DNA of 64,000 bases. Origin: Streptomyces hokutonensis. GTDB taxonomy: Bacteria; Actinomycetota; Actinomycetes; Streptomycetales; Streptomycetaceae. Position 1 is the first letter of the stretch, and every line of letters begins with the position of its first letter. The DNA is taken from the NCBI RefSeq assembly GCF_000376565.1, contig NZ_BARG01000014.1:62001-126000 (forward strand). Reading direction: 5' to 3'. Shown one piece after another: positions 47,877 through 57,021 of the stretch. The position numbers and the translations under genes are program-made. The notes under the pieces are model-generated. The model worked only from the letters and a program-made list of their open reading frames with translations, searched no databases and was not told the DNA's origin.

Positions 47877-50405
47877 CTACTCGGACTTGATGGCCGACAG
47901 CATGTTCAGCTTCGCCGCCCGCCGGGCCGGCCACAGCGCGGCCAGCACGCCGACCGTGCCCGCCAGGAGCAGGAAGAGCGCCATCCGGGCCCAGGGGACG
48001 ACCAGTTCGTACGTCGACATCTTCGCGCCGATCAACTCACCGGCCGCCCAGCCGAAGAAGACGCCCAGGCCGAGGCCGAGCACCCCGCCGAAGAGCGAGA
48101 TGACCAGGGACTCCAGGCGGACCATCCGCTTGATGCCCTTGCGGTCCAGGCCGATCGCGCGCAGCATCCCGATCTCCTGCGAGCGCTCGAAGACCGACAT
48201 GGCGAGTGTGTTGATGACCCCGAGGACCGCGACGATCACCGCCATGGCGAGCAGGCCGTAGACCATGTTCAGGATCAGGGTGAAGACCTGCGCGATGCTG
48301 TTCGAGAGGTCCTTCTTGTCCTGGACCTTGACGGCCGGGTTGGAGCCGAGGGCCTTCTCCAGCTTGTCCTTCGTCGAACTCGACGCGCCGTCGGCGGTCT
48401 TGACGAGGATCTGCATGTCGGCCGGGTCGGTCTGGTGCGGGGAGAGCGTCGCGTTGTCGAGCATGATGCCGCGGATCAGCGCGTTGCCCTCGTAGACCGC
48501 GGAGACGGTCAGCTGCTGCGCCTTGCCGTCCTCGTAGTGCGTGGTGAAGGTCGAACCGGCCTTCCAGCCATGGGACTTGGCCGTGTCATCGTCTACGACC
48601 ACCTGTGTGCCGGCGACCTTGAAGGTGCCGCTGTCGACCTTGAGGTCGGTGAGCTTGCCGATCGCCGAGCCGTTGACCCCGGTGAGGAACTCGGTCTCGC
48701 CGTCGATGCGCGAAGGGGCGTTGCGCAGCGGGCTGCTGGCGGTGATGCCGGAGGTGGTGGTGAGCGTCTTGTCCACGTCGGGGGAGAGCTGGTTGCCGTT
48801 CGCCATCGAGACGATGTAGTCGGCGCTGATCGCGGACGAGGCCATCTTGTCGATCGCCTGCTGGAGGCTGCCGGCCATCACCGTCATACCGGTGATGAGG
48901 GTGAGGCCGATCATCAGCGCGGAGGCGGTGGCGGCCGTACGGCGCGGGTTGCGCACCGAGTTCTGGCGGGCCAGCTTGCCGGAGATCCCGAAGATCCGCA
49001 GGACCGGGGCCGCGGCCGCGATCAGCGGGCGGGACAGCAGCGGGGTCAGGATGAACACGCCGATGATGAGGAGTACGGCGCCGACGCCCATGGGGGCCTG
49101 GCCGTCCGAACCGTTCATCGTCGTGGCCGCGATGACGACCGCGATGCCCGCGCCGGAGAACAGCGCGCCGAGCGTGTTGCGCAGCACCAGCGACTTGGTG
49201 GTGGCCGTCGCGTGGACGCTGCTCATCGCGGCGACCGGCGGGATCTTCGCGGCCCGGCGGCCGGGCAGCCAGGCGGCGAGCATGGTGATGAGGATGCCGA
49301 CCGCGAGGGCGCTGAGGACCGTGCCCGAGGTGATGACGAGGGGGCCGTCCGGGACGGTCGCGCCGATCGTGCCCATCAGGCCGCGCAGCCCGGCGCCGAT
49401 GCCGATACCGGCGACGAGACCGGCCACGGCGGCGACCGCGCCGACCACGAACGCCTCAAGGAGTACCGAGCGCGTGACCTGCCGACGCGAGGCGCCGACC
49501 GCGCGCAGCAGCGCCAGTTCCTTGGTGCGCTGGGCGACCAGCATGGTGAAGGTGTTGGCGATGATGAACGTACCGACGAAGAGCGCGATGCCCGCGAAGA
49601 CCAGCAGCCCCGACTTCAGGCCGCTCATCGAGGAGGCGATGGTCTCGGCCTGGTCGTCGGCGAGCTTCTGGGCGGTGGTGGTCTCCGTCTGCCCCTTGGG
49701 GAGGGCCTGGTCCAGCGCGGACTTCAGCGCCGCCTGGCTCGTCCCGGCCGCCGCCTTCACATCGATCTCGTCGTACGTCCCCGCCTTGCCGAACAGCTTC
49801 TGCGCGGTGGCCGTGTCGAAGAGGGCGAGGCTGCCGCCGGCGGTGACATTGCCGTCGTCGGTGGTGAAGATGCCGGTGATCTTCGGGGACAGCACCGGCC
49901 CGTCGACCGAGATGCGGACGGTGTCGCCGACCTTGTACCCGGCGCGCTTCGCGGTCTCGGAGTCGATCGCGACCTGGCCCGAACCGTGCGGTGCCGTACC
50001 GGACTTGAGGGGATAGCGGGCGTCCTTGTCCCCCCAGTAGTTGCCGCCCTCGGACTGGAAGCCGCCGCCGATCAGCTTGCCCTTCTTGTCGGCTATGGCG
50101 GTGAAGCCGTTGACGACACCGGTCGCGGACGCGGCGCCCGGCACCTTGGCGCTGGTGTCCAGCATGGCCTGGGTCAGCTCGGGCGTCTTGCCGACCGTGT
50201 CGCCCTTGCTGTCCTGGGACTTGGCCTGCACGGCGACGTCGACCTGGTCGAAGCCCTTGGCCGAGCTGTTCTGGAAGGCGTTCGAGATGGTGTTGGTGAA
50301 GACCAGGGTCCCCGACACGAACGCGACGCCGAGCATCACGGCGAGCACGGTCATGAGGAGCCGGGCCTTGTGCGCGAGTACGTTGCGCAAGGCGGTTCGG
50401 AACAT
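47877..50405 (-). CDS. ABC transporter permease, FtsX/MacB-like
   Basis: 842 residues, twice the usual FtsX module. N-terminal helix (RLLMTVLAVMLGVAFVSGTLVF), a large extracellular domain, three helices around residues 270-400 (FAGIALFVGTFIIANTFTML ... ), then a duplicated half with another extracellular domain and final helices (LALLRAVGASRRQ and later MLRAIGLDRKGIKRMVRLESLVISLFGGVLGLGLGVF). The LRAVG/LRAIG motif is the FtsX-type coupling signature. It forms an exporter with the ATPase immediately upstream (60-base gap). The substrate is unknown: lipids, peptides or drugs are typical. Confidence 0.92.
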   Translation of the reverse strand: MFRTALRNVLAHKARLLMTVLAVMLGVAFVSGTLVFTNTISNAFQNSSAKGFDQVDVAVQAKSQDSKGDTVGKTPELTQAMLDTSAKVPGAASATGVVNGFTAIADKKGKLIGGGFQSEGGNYWGDKDARYPLKSGTAPHGSGQVAIDSETAKRAGYKVGDTVRISVDGPVLSPKITGIFTTDDGNVTAGGSLALFDTATAQKLFGKAGTYDEIDVKAAAGTSQAALKSALDQALPKGQTETTTAQKLADDQAETIASSMSGLKSGLLVFAGIALFVGTFIIANTFTMLVAQRTKELALLRAVGASRRQVTRSVLLEAFVVGAVAAVAGLVAGIGIGAGLRGLMGTIGATVPDGPLVITSGTVLSALAVGILITMLAAWLPGRRAAKIPPVAAMSSVHATATTKSLVLRNTLGALFSGAGIAVVIAATTMNGSDGQAPMGVGAVLLIIGVFILTPLLSRPLIAAAAPVLRIFGISGKLARQNSVRNPRRTAATASALMIGLTLITGMTVMAGSLQQAIDKMASSAISADYIVSMANGNQLSPDVDKTLTTTSGITASSPLRNAPSRIDGETEFLTGVNGSAIGKLTDLKVDSGTFKVAGTQVVVDDDTAKSHGWKAGSTFTTHYEDGKAQQLTVSAVYEGNALIRGIMLDNATLSPHQTDPADMQILVKTADGASSSTKDKLEKALGSNPAVKVQDKKDLSNSIAQVFTLILNMVYGLLAMAVIVAVLGVINTLAMSVFERSQEIGMLRAIGLDRKGIKRMVRLESLVISLFGGVLGLGLGVFFGWAAGELIGAKMSTYELVVPWARMALFLLLAGTVGVLAALWPARRAAKLNMLSAIKSE

Positions 50406-50465
50406 GGGTCTACTCAGTCCAGGTGTACGAGAGGTGAGGGAGCGTCAGGAGACTCGGGCTCGGGC

Positions 50466-51236
50466 TCAGCTGGTGCGGCCCTTGGCGTCGAAACGCTTCA
50501 TTCGGTCGAGCACCGAGTCCGCCGTCGGCTCGAAGACCTCGTCGACGATGCGGCCGTCCGCGAGGAACACCACCCGGTCCGCGTAGGCCGCGGCCACCGG
50601 GTCGTGGGTCACCATGACCACCGTCTGCCCCAGCTCCCGTACGGAGTTGCGCAGAAAGCCCAGCACCTCCGCGCCGGAGCGCGAGTCGAGGTTTCCGGTC
50701 GGCTCGTCGCCGAAGATGATGTCGGGGCGGGAGGCCAACGCCCGTGCCACGGCGACGCGTTGCTGCTGGCCGCCGGAGAGCTGGGAGGGCCGGTGCTTGA
50801 GCCGGTCGGAGAGACCGATCATCCGGATCACCGAGTCCAGCCACTCCTTGTCGGGCTTGCGGCCCGCGATGTCCATGGGGAGCGTGATGTTCTCCAGGGC
50901 CGTCAGCGTCGGCAGCAGGTTGAACGCCTGGAAGATGAAACCGATCTTGTCCCGCCGCAACTTCGTGAGCTGCTTGTCCTTCAGGGAACCCAGCTCCGTG
51001 TCACCGATGCGGACGGAACCGGACGAGAAGGTGTCCAGGCCGGCCACGCAGTGCATGAGGGTGGACTTGCCGGACCCCGAGGGGCCCATGATCGCCGTGA
51101 ACTCGGCCTGCCGGAAGGAGATCGAGACCTGGTCGAGGGCGACCACCTGGGTCTCGCCCTGTCCGTAGATCTTGGAAAGATCCGTGGCGCGCGCGGCCAC
51201 TGAGGTGGTCCGGTCGGCGATGGGGGTGGTGGTCAC
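50466..51236 (-). CDS. ABC transporter ATP-binding protein, MacB/LolD-like
   Basis: 256 residues. Walker A MGPSGSGKST, ABC signature LSGGQQQRVAVARALA, Walker B IIFGDEPTGNLD, all intact. The start is GTG 51236 (protein begins TTTPIADRTTSVAARATDLSKIYGQGETQVVAL) with AGGAG 8 bases upstream; an upstream ORF extension is Arg-rich and unlikely. Operon with the permease downstream. Confidence 0.93.
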   Translation of the reverse strand: MTTTPIADRTTSVAARATDLSKIYGQGETQVVALDQVSISFRQAEFTAIMGPSGSGKSTLMHCVAGLDTFSSGSVRIGDTELGSLKDKQLTKLRRDKIGFIFQAFNLLPTLTALENITLPMDIAGRKPDKEWLDSVIRMIGLSDRLKHRPSQLSGGQQQRVAVARALASRPDIIFGDEPTGNLDSRSGAEVLGFLRNSVRELGQTVVMVTHDPVAAAYADRVVFLADGRIVDEVFEPTADSVLDRMKRFDAKGRTS

Positions 51237-51628
51237 GGAGGGCACTCCTGTCGGGACGACGGTGTTGCTGGGGACGTGTCCCATCCTTCCGGCCGTATCC
51301 CGCCGTGGAGTCACCCGCTGTTCCGGTTCCGGGGGCAGCCTCCAGTCGGACTGCACGCGGCGCTGTCATACCTGGGGATGAGGACCGACCCCTGAGTCAG
51401 GCCTAGGTCAAGAACCGGTGGAGCACCCTCGTTCGGGCGGTGAAATTCCGTCATTCCGCATACAGGCCCCCACACCGCACGCAAGGCTATTGGCAAGTGC
51501 TGATGGCTCTTTCCACGGTCTGATGAACCCTCAGACATCAATAAAATAAGACAACATCGGTACGCCCGCCCGCTGTTGGGGAGACGCGCCCCGATAGGCT
51601 CGGGACCTCGATGTGGAGCCCACGGCCT
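51237..51628 (+). other. 392-bp intergenic region before bldA
   Basis: No protein gene. Should hold the ABC operon promoter (minus strand) and the bldA promoter (plus strand). An AT-rich patch (ATCAATAAAATAAGACAAC, about 51537-51555) and a TAGGCT box at 51595-51600 are candidate promoter parts; neither is certain. Confidence 0.4.
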
Positions 51629-51712
51629 GCCCGGATGGTGGAATGCAGACACGGCGAGCTTAAACCTCGCTGCCCCTTCGCGGGCGTGCCGGTTCAAGTC
51701 CGGCTCCGGGCA
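51629..51712 (+). tRNA. bldA: tRNA-Leu (anticodon UAA), bldA
   Basis: 84 bases, cloverleaf complete: acceptor GCCCGGA (51629-51635) pairs with TCCGGGC (51705-51711) plus discriminator A. Anticodon stem GCGAG/CTCGC encloses loop CTTAAAC, so the anticodon is TAA reading UUA codons. The variable arm is class II size and the T-loop is GGTTCAAGTCC. This is the only tRNA for TTA in Streptomyces and a key developmental switch. CCA is not encoded. Confidence 0.96.
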
Positions 51713-51717
51713 CTATC

Positions 51718-52662
51718 GTGGTCACTGACGGTGACCTGCGGGAACGGTGTGTTGCCGTGGCGTATCTGAGTCCCCTGGGATATCTGCTGGGCGTCGAGGG
51801 TGTCGCCCTGCTCCGCGGTCTCCGGGAGGGCAGCGCGGACCGGGCGTTCGTCGAGGCCCGGATCGCCGAGATCCGCACCCTGCTGGACACACCCGCCCTC
51901 GCGCACGCCGAGGGGATCACGGCGGAACCGGGCACAATCAGTACGGCCGAGGTCTACGAGGACTGGGCACCGCACTACGACGCCCCCGGCAACGGGATGA
52001 TCGACATCGAGCAGCCCGTCGTCCGGCGCATCCTGGACGGCCTGCCCGTCGGTACGGCCCTGGACGCGGCCTGCGGCACCGGCCGCCACACCGCCCACCT
52101 GCACGGACTCGGTCACAAGGTCATCGGCGTCGACGCCTCCCCGGACATGCTCGACCGGGCCCGCGAGCGCCTCCCGGACGTCGACTTCCGCGAGGCCGAC
52201 CTGCACCGGCTCCCGCTTCCGGACGACGCGGTCGACACCGTCGTGTGCGCGCTCGCCCTGACCCATGTCCCCGAACTGGCCCCGGTGTTGAGGGAGTTCG
52301 CGCGCGTCCTGCGTCCCGGCGGACACCTCGTCATCTCGGACGCCCACCTGCTGTCGTCCTATCTCCGGCCGACGCTGCCCCGCCGCCCCGGCCCGGACGG
52401 CCGCCCGTCCCTGCTCGACGAGTACCACCGCCCGCTCAGCGCCTACCTCACCGCGGCCCTCCCGCTGGGCTTCCAGGTGCGCAGCTGCGAGGAACCCCGG
52501 CGCCCGCGCGGCTTCCTCGCCCCCGCCGCCCCGGACCCGCTCCCGACCCACCCGTCCTGGGACCTGCACCACTGGTGCCCGGAGGCGTCTGCGGCGGCCC
52601 TGGAGGACTCGCCGCTCGTGGTCGTCTGGCACTTCCGGCTCGACACCACCCGCGCCACCTGA
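51718..52662 (+). CDS. class I SAM-dependent methyltransferase
   Basis: 314 residues if it starts at GTG 51718, only 6 bases after the tRNA. A downstream GTG 51757 is another choice, since no Shine-Dalgarno supports 51718. N-terminal helical part (AYLSPLGYLLGVEGVALL), then Rossmann methyltransferase: ALDAACGTGRHTAHLHGLGHKVIGVDAS, FREADLHRLPLPDDAVDTVVCALALTHVPELAPVL. The substrate is unknown. Co-oriented with bldA. Confidence 0.88.
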   Translation: MVTDGDLRERCVAVAYLSPLGYLLGVEGVALLRGLREGSADRAFVEARIAEIRTLLDTPALAHAEGITAEPGTISTAEVYEDWAPHYDAPGNGMIDIEQPVVRRILDGLPVGTALDAACGTGRHTAHLHGLGHKVIGVDASPDMLDRARERLPDVDFREADLHRLPLPDDAVDTVVCALALTHVPELAPVLREFARVLRPGGHLVISDAHLLSSYLRPTLPRRPGPDGRPSLLDEYHRPLSAYLTAALPLGFQVRSCEEPRRPRGFLAPAAPDPLPTHPSWDLHHWCPEASAAALEDSPLVVVWHFRLDTTRAT

Positions 52663-52749
52663 AAGGGCTCGCCCTCCAACCGTTGACAGTCCGGCCCGGC
52701 CGGTCGGAGACTGAGGTGGAGCAAGCAGGTGAAGGAAATTTCACCTCGC

Positions 52750-52770
52750 GAACGTAGCACTATGAACGTA
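52750..52770 (+). promoter_or_regulatory. direct repeat GAACGTA upstream of hydroxybenzoate hydroxylase
   Basis: GAACGTA at 52750-52756 and 52764-52770 repeats with 14-base spacing just before the gene. It could be part of a binding site for a PobR/IclR-type activator, but no such regulator is in the window. Confidence 0.25.
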
Positions 52771-52800
52771 CTGAACAGCCCGCACTCGAAGGGACCCCCG

Positions 52801-54003
52801 ATGCGTACCACCGTCGGCATCATCGGAGCCGGCCCCGCCGGCCTCCTCCTGGCCCGGCTGCTGCACAACGCCGGTATCGACTCGGTCGTCCTGGAGAGCC
52901 GGGACCGGGAGTACGTCGAGCACCGGCAGCGGGCCGGGATCCTGGAGCAGGGGACCGTCGACGTGCTGCGGGAGGCCGGGGCCGGGGAGCGGATGGACCG
53001 GGAGGGGCTGCGGCACGACGGGATCGAGCTGCGGTTCGACCGGCAGCGGCACCGGGTGGACTTTCCGGGCCTCACCGGCGGCCGTAGCGTGATGGTCTAC
53101 GCGCAGACCGAGGTGTGCAAGGACCTGATCGCGCTTCAACTCGCGGGCGGCGGACCGCTGTTGTTCGAGGCGGAGGCGCTCGCGGTCGAAGGCGCGGACG
53201 GTGACAGCCCACGTGTCCGGTTCCGGCAGCACGGTCGCGAGGACGTCCTCGACTGCGACTACGTCGTCGGCTGCGACGGCTTCTGGGGCGTCGCCCGCAA
53301 CGCGATCCCCGCCGAACTCACCCGCGTCTTCGAACAGTCGTACCCCTACGCCTGGCTCGGCATCCTCGCCGATGTCGCGCCCTCGCACGACGAACTCGTC
53401 TACGCCCGCCACGACCGCGGCTTCGCCCTCCTCTCCATGCGCTCCCCCTCCGTCTCCCGTCTCTACCTCCAGGTGGAGGAGGGCACAGAACCCGAGAGCT
53501 GGAGCGACGACGCCATCTGGGACGAGCTGGAGCGCCGGTTCGAGACGGAGGACGGCTGGACGCTCGACCGCGGGCCCATCACCCAGAAGTCGGTCACCCC
53601 CATGCGCTCCTACGTCCACGAGCCCATGCGGTACGGCCGGCTCTTCCTCGCCGGCGACGCCGCGCACATCGTGCCGCCCACCGGGGCCAAGGGCCTCAAC
53701 CTCGCCGTCGGCGACGTCGTCACCTTCGCGCGGGCACTGACGTACAAGAGGAAGACGGGGAGCGAGGAGCGGCTCGACGCGTACTCCGCGACCTGTCTGC
53801 GGCGGGTGTGGCAGGCCGAGCGGTTCTCCTACGACATGACGAGCCTCCTGCACCGCGCGCCCGACGCGACGCCCTTCGAGGGGCGGCTCCAGCTGGCCCG
53901 GCTGGAGCGGATCGCGTCCTCGCGGGCGGCCGAGACGGACCTCGCGGAGGCGTACACCGGGTTCCCCCTGGATGAAACGGATGAACCTGCTGAACAGGGA
54001 TAA
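52801..54003 (+). CDS. pobA: 4-hydroxybenzoate 3-monooxygenase
   Basis: 400 residues, FAD-dependent aromatic hydroxylase converting 4-hydroxybenzoate to protocatechuate. FAD motif GIIGAGPAGLLLARLL, RAGILEQGTVD, DG motif VGCDGFWG, GD motif LFLAGDAAHIVPPTGAKGLNLAVGD. ATG 52801 with AAGGGA 6 bases upstream; the earlier ATG 52729 is less likely. Strong candidate for PobA on overall pattern (GILEQG, HRQRAG). It feeds the beta-ketoadipate pathway. Confidence 0.88.
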   Translation: MRTTVGIIGAGPAGLLLARLLHNAGIDSVVLESRDREYVEHRQRAGILEQGTVDVLREAGAGERMDREGLRHDGIELRFDRQRHRVDFPGLTGGRSVMVYAQTEVCKDLIALQLAGGGPLLFEAEALAVEGADGDSPRVRFRQHGREDVLDCDYVVGCDGFWGVARNAIPAELTRVFEQSYPYAWLGILADVAPSHDELVYARHDRGFALLSMRSPSVSRLYLQVEEGTEPESWSDDAIWDELERRFETEDGWTLDRGPITQKSVTPMRSYVHEPMRYGRLFLAGDAAHIVPPTGAKGLNLAVGDVVTFARALTYKRKTGSEERLDAYSATCLRRVWQAERFSYDMTSLLHRAPDATPFEGRLQLARLERIASSRAAETDLAEAYTGFPLDETDEPAEQG

Positions 54004-54174
54004 GGGCCTTCTAAGGCGGGCGTCACGGGTTGGTACCAGTGTTCACAGGGGGTGCGGTCCACCGCGTACCTTGGCAGGACGAGGGGAAGATCCTCCCCAA
54101 GAGGTAGGGTCAAACTTTTGCCTACCTATTACTCTTGAGGCCAAGGCCGCGCGAGGCGGCCATGGAGGAGTGAA

Positions 54175-55062
54175 ATGAGGAGCAGAAACCCGGTCTTCTC
54201 GCGACGGGGGTTCAGCCGCGACAACGGCTACGCGGGCTTCAACACCGCGCCGCAGGCCGGGGGCCCCGCCGTAGGAACGCAGGGCAACCCCTACGCGGCG
54301 GGCAACCCGTACGCGCAGAACCCTTACGCCCAGCAGGACCTGCAGCAGGGCGCGCCGCCCCAGGCCCCGGCCACCACCGGCCGGATGACCATGGACGACG
54401 TCGTCCAGCGCACCGGCACCACCCTCGGCACGCTGATCGTCACGGCCGCGCTCGCCTGGGTGCTGCTCCCGGTCGACGACGCCAACATCGGCCGTTCCTA
54501 CGGCATCGGGATCGGCGCCGCGCTGATCGCGATGGTGCTGGGCTTCGTCCAGTCCTTCAAGCGCAAGCCCGTCCCCGCGCTGATCCTGTCGTACGCCGCC
54601 CTGGAAGGCGTCTTCCTCGGCGTCGTCTCCAGCGTCGTCGACAACCGCATCGCGAGCGGCGCGGCCATGCAGGCCGTGATCGGCACGATGGCGGTCTTCG
54701 CCGGCGTGCTCATCGCGTACCGCGCGGGCTGGATCCGCGTCAACCGCCGCTTCTACGGCTTCGTGATGGCCGCCGCGCTCGGCTTCGTGCTGCTGATGGC
54801 CGTCAACCTGCTGTTCGCGGTGTTCGGCGGCGGTGACGGCCTCGGCTTCCGCAGCGGCCCGCTCGGCATCTTCTTCGGCGTCATCGGCATCATCCTCGGT
54901 GCCTGCTTCCTCGCCCTGGACTTCAAGCAGGTCGAGGACGGCATCGCGTACGGCGCCCCGAAGGAAGAGGCGTGGCTCGCGGCCTTCGGGCTCACGCTGA
55001 CGCTGGTGTGGATCTACATGGAGTTCCTGCGGATCATCGCGATCCTCAACAGCAACGACTAG
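54175..55062 (+). CDS. Bax inhibitor-1/YccA family membrane protein
   Basis: 295 residues. An N-terminal Asn/Pro/Tyr/Ala/Gln-rich cytoplasmic tail with NPYA repeats (about 35-60) is followed by seven hydrophobic helices (GTLIVTAALAWVLL, IGIGAALIAMVLGFV, LILSYAALEGVFLGVV, AVIGTMAVFAGVLIAYRAG, YGFVMAAALGFVLLMAVN, LGIFFGVIGIILGACFLALDF, AFGLTLTLVWIYMEFLRI). Family members may be calcium-leak channels. ATG 54175 follows GGAGGAG closely. Confidence 0.9.
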   Translation: MRSRNPVFSRRGFSRDNGYAGFNTAPQAGGPAVGTQGNPYAAGNPYAQNPYAQQDLQQGAPPQAPATTGRMTMDDVVQRTGTTLGTLIVTAALAWVLLPVDDANIGRSYGIGIGAALIAMVLGFVQSFKRKPVPALILSYAALEGVFLGVVSSVVDNRIASGAAMQAVIGTMAVFAGVLIAYRAGWIRVNRRFYGFVMAAALGFVLLMAVNLLFAVFGGGDGLGFRSGPLGIFFGVIGIILGACFLALDFKQVEDGIAYGAPKEEAWLAAFGLTLTLVWIYMEFLRIIAILNSND

Positions 55063-55084
55063 CCGACGGCAGGCTGATCCGCGA

Positions 55085-55114
55085 AAGGGCCCCGGGTTCG
55101 TCCCCGGGGCCCTT
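55085..55114 (+). terminator. hairpin after the Bax inhibitor-1 gene
   Basis: AAGGGCCCCGGG and CCCGGGGCCCTT arms, 12 bases each with a short loop; no U-tract. Confidence 0.8.
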
Positions 55115-55158
55115 CGTCATGTCCGTATGTCCGTGATGGGTCGGTCTGTGGTGCGCGC

Positions 55159-55389
55159 CTAGAGCAGTTTGCGCGCGGCCCTCCTCAGGTCGTACTCGTG
55201 AATGATCGCCTTGGCGTGGCCGTATGCGAGGTCGTGCTCGGCGCGGAGCCAGCTGACCTTCTCCTCGAAGCGGAAGAGGGCGGGGCCTTCGTCGACGGTG
55301 CGCAGCCAGTCGGACACTTCACGACCGGTGCAGTGGGGGATGCGGGCGAGCAGGTTGCGGTGGGTCTCCTGGGAGAACACTTGGGACAT
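55159..55389 (-). CDS. DUF4287-like small protein
   Basis: 76 residues: NLLARIPHCTGREVSDWLRTVDEG ... ALFRFEEKVSWLRAEHDLAYGHAKAIIHEYDLRRAARKLL. The pattern of a short helical domain with a GREVSDW segment and an AYGHAKAIIHEYDLRRA tail matches DUF4287 as I recall it. ATG 55389 has GGAGG 6 bases upstream; an earlier in-frame ATG (55407) is weak. Unknown function. Confidence 0.8.
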   Translation of the reverse strand: MSQVFSQETHRNLLARIPHCTGREVSDWLRTVDEGPALFRFEEKVSWLRAEHDLAYGHAKAIIHEYDLRRAARKLL

Positions 55390-55491
55390 CGGCGCCTCCG
55401 GACGCATGGGGTGTAAGCCGGTCCTTCAAGTCACCGTGCCTGAGCGTTCGCCCGTTGGCAACAGTCCCGGTGCGGCGCGTAGTCTCGCGGC

Positions 55492-55803
55492 GTGGTGGAT
55501 ACGACGCGGTTGACTCAAGCGGTGGATCACTTCGCGGACCGGTTGCGGGCTGCGCCGCAGAGCCGTTTGCAACGGGGCGCTGCGGCTGAGGCATTGGGGC
55601 TGGCCAGGGAGTTCGCCCTGTGGGCGCAGCGGGTCGAGGATCCCCTGGGGGTGCCTCGGGAGATGCCGGACGCGGGGATGTTCGCCGCGGCGGATCAAAT
55701 CACCGTTGCTGTGCATGACTTGGCGGTTGTGTTGGTGAATGACGCCGAAGTCGATGAGGCGCTCGGGTTGGTTGCGGAGGCGCAGAAGAGGGCGGGGGTC
55801 TGA
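55492..55803 (+). CDS. hypothetical helical protein
   Basis: 103 residues with start GTG 55492 or 55495. Sequence VDTTRLTQAVDHFADRLRAAPQSRLQRGAAAEALGLAREFALWAQRVEDP ... is helical with no motif recognised. Divergent from the DUF4287 gene. Similar small proteins occur in Streptomyces. Confidence 0.6.
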   Translation: MVDTTRLTQAVDHFADRLRAAPQSRLQRGAAAEALGLAREFALWAQRVEDPLGVPREMPDAGMFAAADQITVAVHDLAVVLVNDAEVDEALGLVAEAQKRAGV

Positions 55804-55831
55804 GGTGCGTCGGCGGGTGCGGGTGCGTTGT

Positions 55832-55915
55832 GGCTGGTCGCGCAGTTCCCCGCGCCCCTAAAGAGACACGGCACCCTGAGTTTTTTTAGGGGCGCGGGGA
55901 ACTGCGCGACCAGCC
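55832..55915. repeat. perfect 31-bp inverted repeat (Streptomyces-type)
   Basis: Arms at 55832-55862 and 55885-55915 are perfect reverse complements; each contains GGTCGCGCAGTTCCCCGCGC and they flank a T-rich loop. Sequences of this kind are abundant in Streptomyces intergenic regions, and this one can act as a bidirectional terminator between convergent genes. Confidence 0.93.
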
Positions 55916-55958
55916 CCCACCGGCCCGCACTCGAAAACGAACCCGCACCCCCGAAAAA

Positions 55959-56747
55959 TCAGAGTGACGCTATAACCCTGTCCGCCAGGATGTACACGTT
56001 CTCCTCGCCGCACGCGAACGTCAGCGTGTACGCGCCGGAGACTCCCGAGCCGCCGAGCAGGAACGGGGTCTCGCCGGCGCGGAGGGCCGCGGCGAGGCGT
56101 TCGGCGGTTTCGCGGTGGCCGGGGGTCATGCAGAGGGTGGTGCCGTCGACGAAGACGTAGACGTCGAGGGTGCCGAGCGGGCCCGGGCGGACGTCGGCCA
56201 GTTCTACGGCGGACTCGGCGAGTTCCTCCAGCGTCGCCACCGTGCGCTCGTGGTCGTTCGCGATCGGTGACTGGGCCGGTACGAAGTCCGGGTGGGACGG
56301 GTGGCGGCGGCGGGCCGCGGCCAGTTCGGGGGAGTCGCCGGCGAACTCGTCGGGCTCGGTGAACGGCTCGGTCACCGGCTCCAGCGGCTCCAGGCCCACG
56401 AAGTCGCTCTGGCGGGGCATGAACAGCTCGCTGTCGGGCAGACCCAGCAGGGTCGGCACCTCGGTGTCGCGGGCTTCCTGGGCGGCCCAGAAGGCCCGCG
56501 CCTCGGCCAGTTCCCGCTCCCGCTCCTCGGCCAGTGCCTCGGCCACGGCGGCGCGTATCTCGTCCGCGTCGGCATGACTACGGGCGGCGGGCACGAGCGC
56601 CCGTACGGCGGCGGCCCGGCCCTCGGCCAGTTCGGTGTGCAGGTCCGCCACCTGTCGACGGAGCACCAAGAGGGTGCGCAGGACGGCGACGCCCACGGCG
56701 CCTGTGGCGGCCGTGGTGAGCAGCAAAGCGATCGGCATGGCGCTCAC
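55959..56747 (-). CDS. hypothetical membrane-anchored coiled-coil protein
   Basis: 262 residues. N-terminal transmembrane helix (IALLLTTAATGAVGVAVLRTLLVL), coiled-coil (RRQVADLHTELAEGRAAAVRALV; ADEIRAAVAEALAEERERELAEARAFWAAQEA), an acidic Pro-rich linker, then a beta domain (LDVYVFVDGTTLCMTPGHRETAERLAAALRAGETPFLLGGSGVSGAYTLTFACGEENVYILADRVIASL). Actinobacteria-specific as I remember. GTG 56747, or ATG 56738. Unknown function. Confidence 0.7.
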   Translation of the reverse strand: MSAMPIALLLTTAATGAVGVAVLRTLLVLRRQVADLHTELAEGRAAAVRALVPAARSHADADEIRAAVAEALAEERERELAEARAFWAAQEARDTEVPTLLGLPDSELFMPRQSDFVGLEPLEPVTEPFTEPDEFAGDSPELAAARRRHPSHPDFVPAQSPIANDHERTVATLEELAESAVELADVRPGPLGTLDVYVFVDGTTLCMTPGHRETAERLAAALRAGETPFLLGGSGVSGAYTLTFACGEENVYILADRVIASL

Positions 56748-56945
56748 TGACGTACTCCCGGTTCAAAGTCGACCCCCGACTTCCTACATCAGCTTGAAGG
56801 GCGGACTAACCAACTGTCAGTGCGTAACGTCACGAATCGGGCAGGACTTTGGGCCCGATGTTTGGTGGTGAAACGGTCCTGACCTGGGGAAATCCCTCTC
56901 GGATGGGAGATAGGTCACATCCTGGGGGAGATTGGATCACAAATC

Positions 56946-56980
56946 GGCCCAGAACCCAGGTGGTTACTGGGTTCCGGGCC
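56946..56980 (-). terminator. hairpin beyond the thiolase 3' end
   Basis: GGCCCAGAACCCAG and CTGGGTTCCGGGCC arms (13 of 14 paired) lie 41 bases beyond the stop of the minus-strand thiolase. Confidence 0.75.
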
Positions 56981-57021
56981 TGAGGGTGACGCAAAGTTCC
57001 CGTACGGCTACGGGGAGTTGA

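Noticed and set aside
46656..51203. Very long plus-strand open frame opposite the ABC genes
   Set aside because: It is the antisense shadow of the ABC operon and an out-of-frame reading of the cyclopropane synthase; its composition is Arg/Gly-rich and it has no domain logic.
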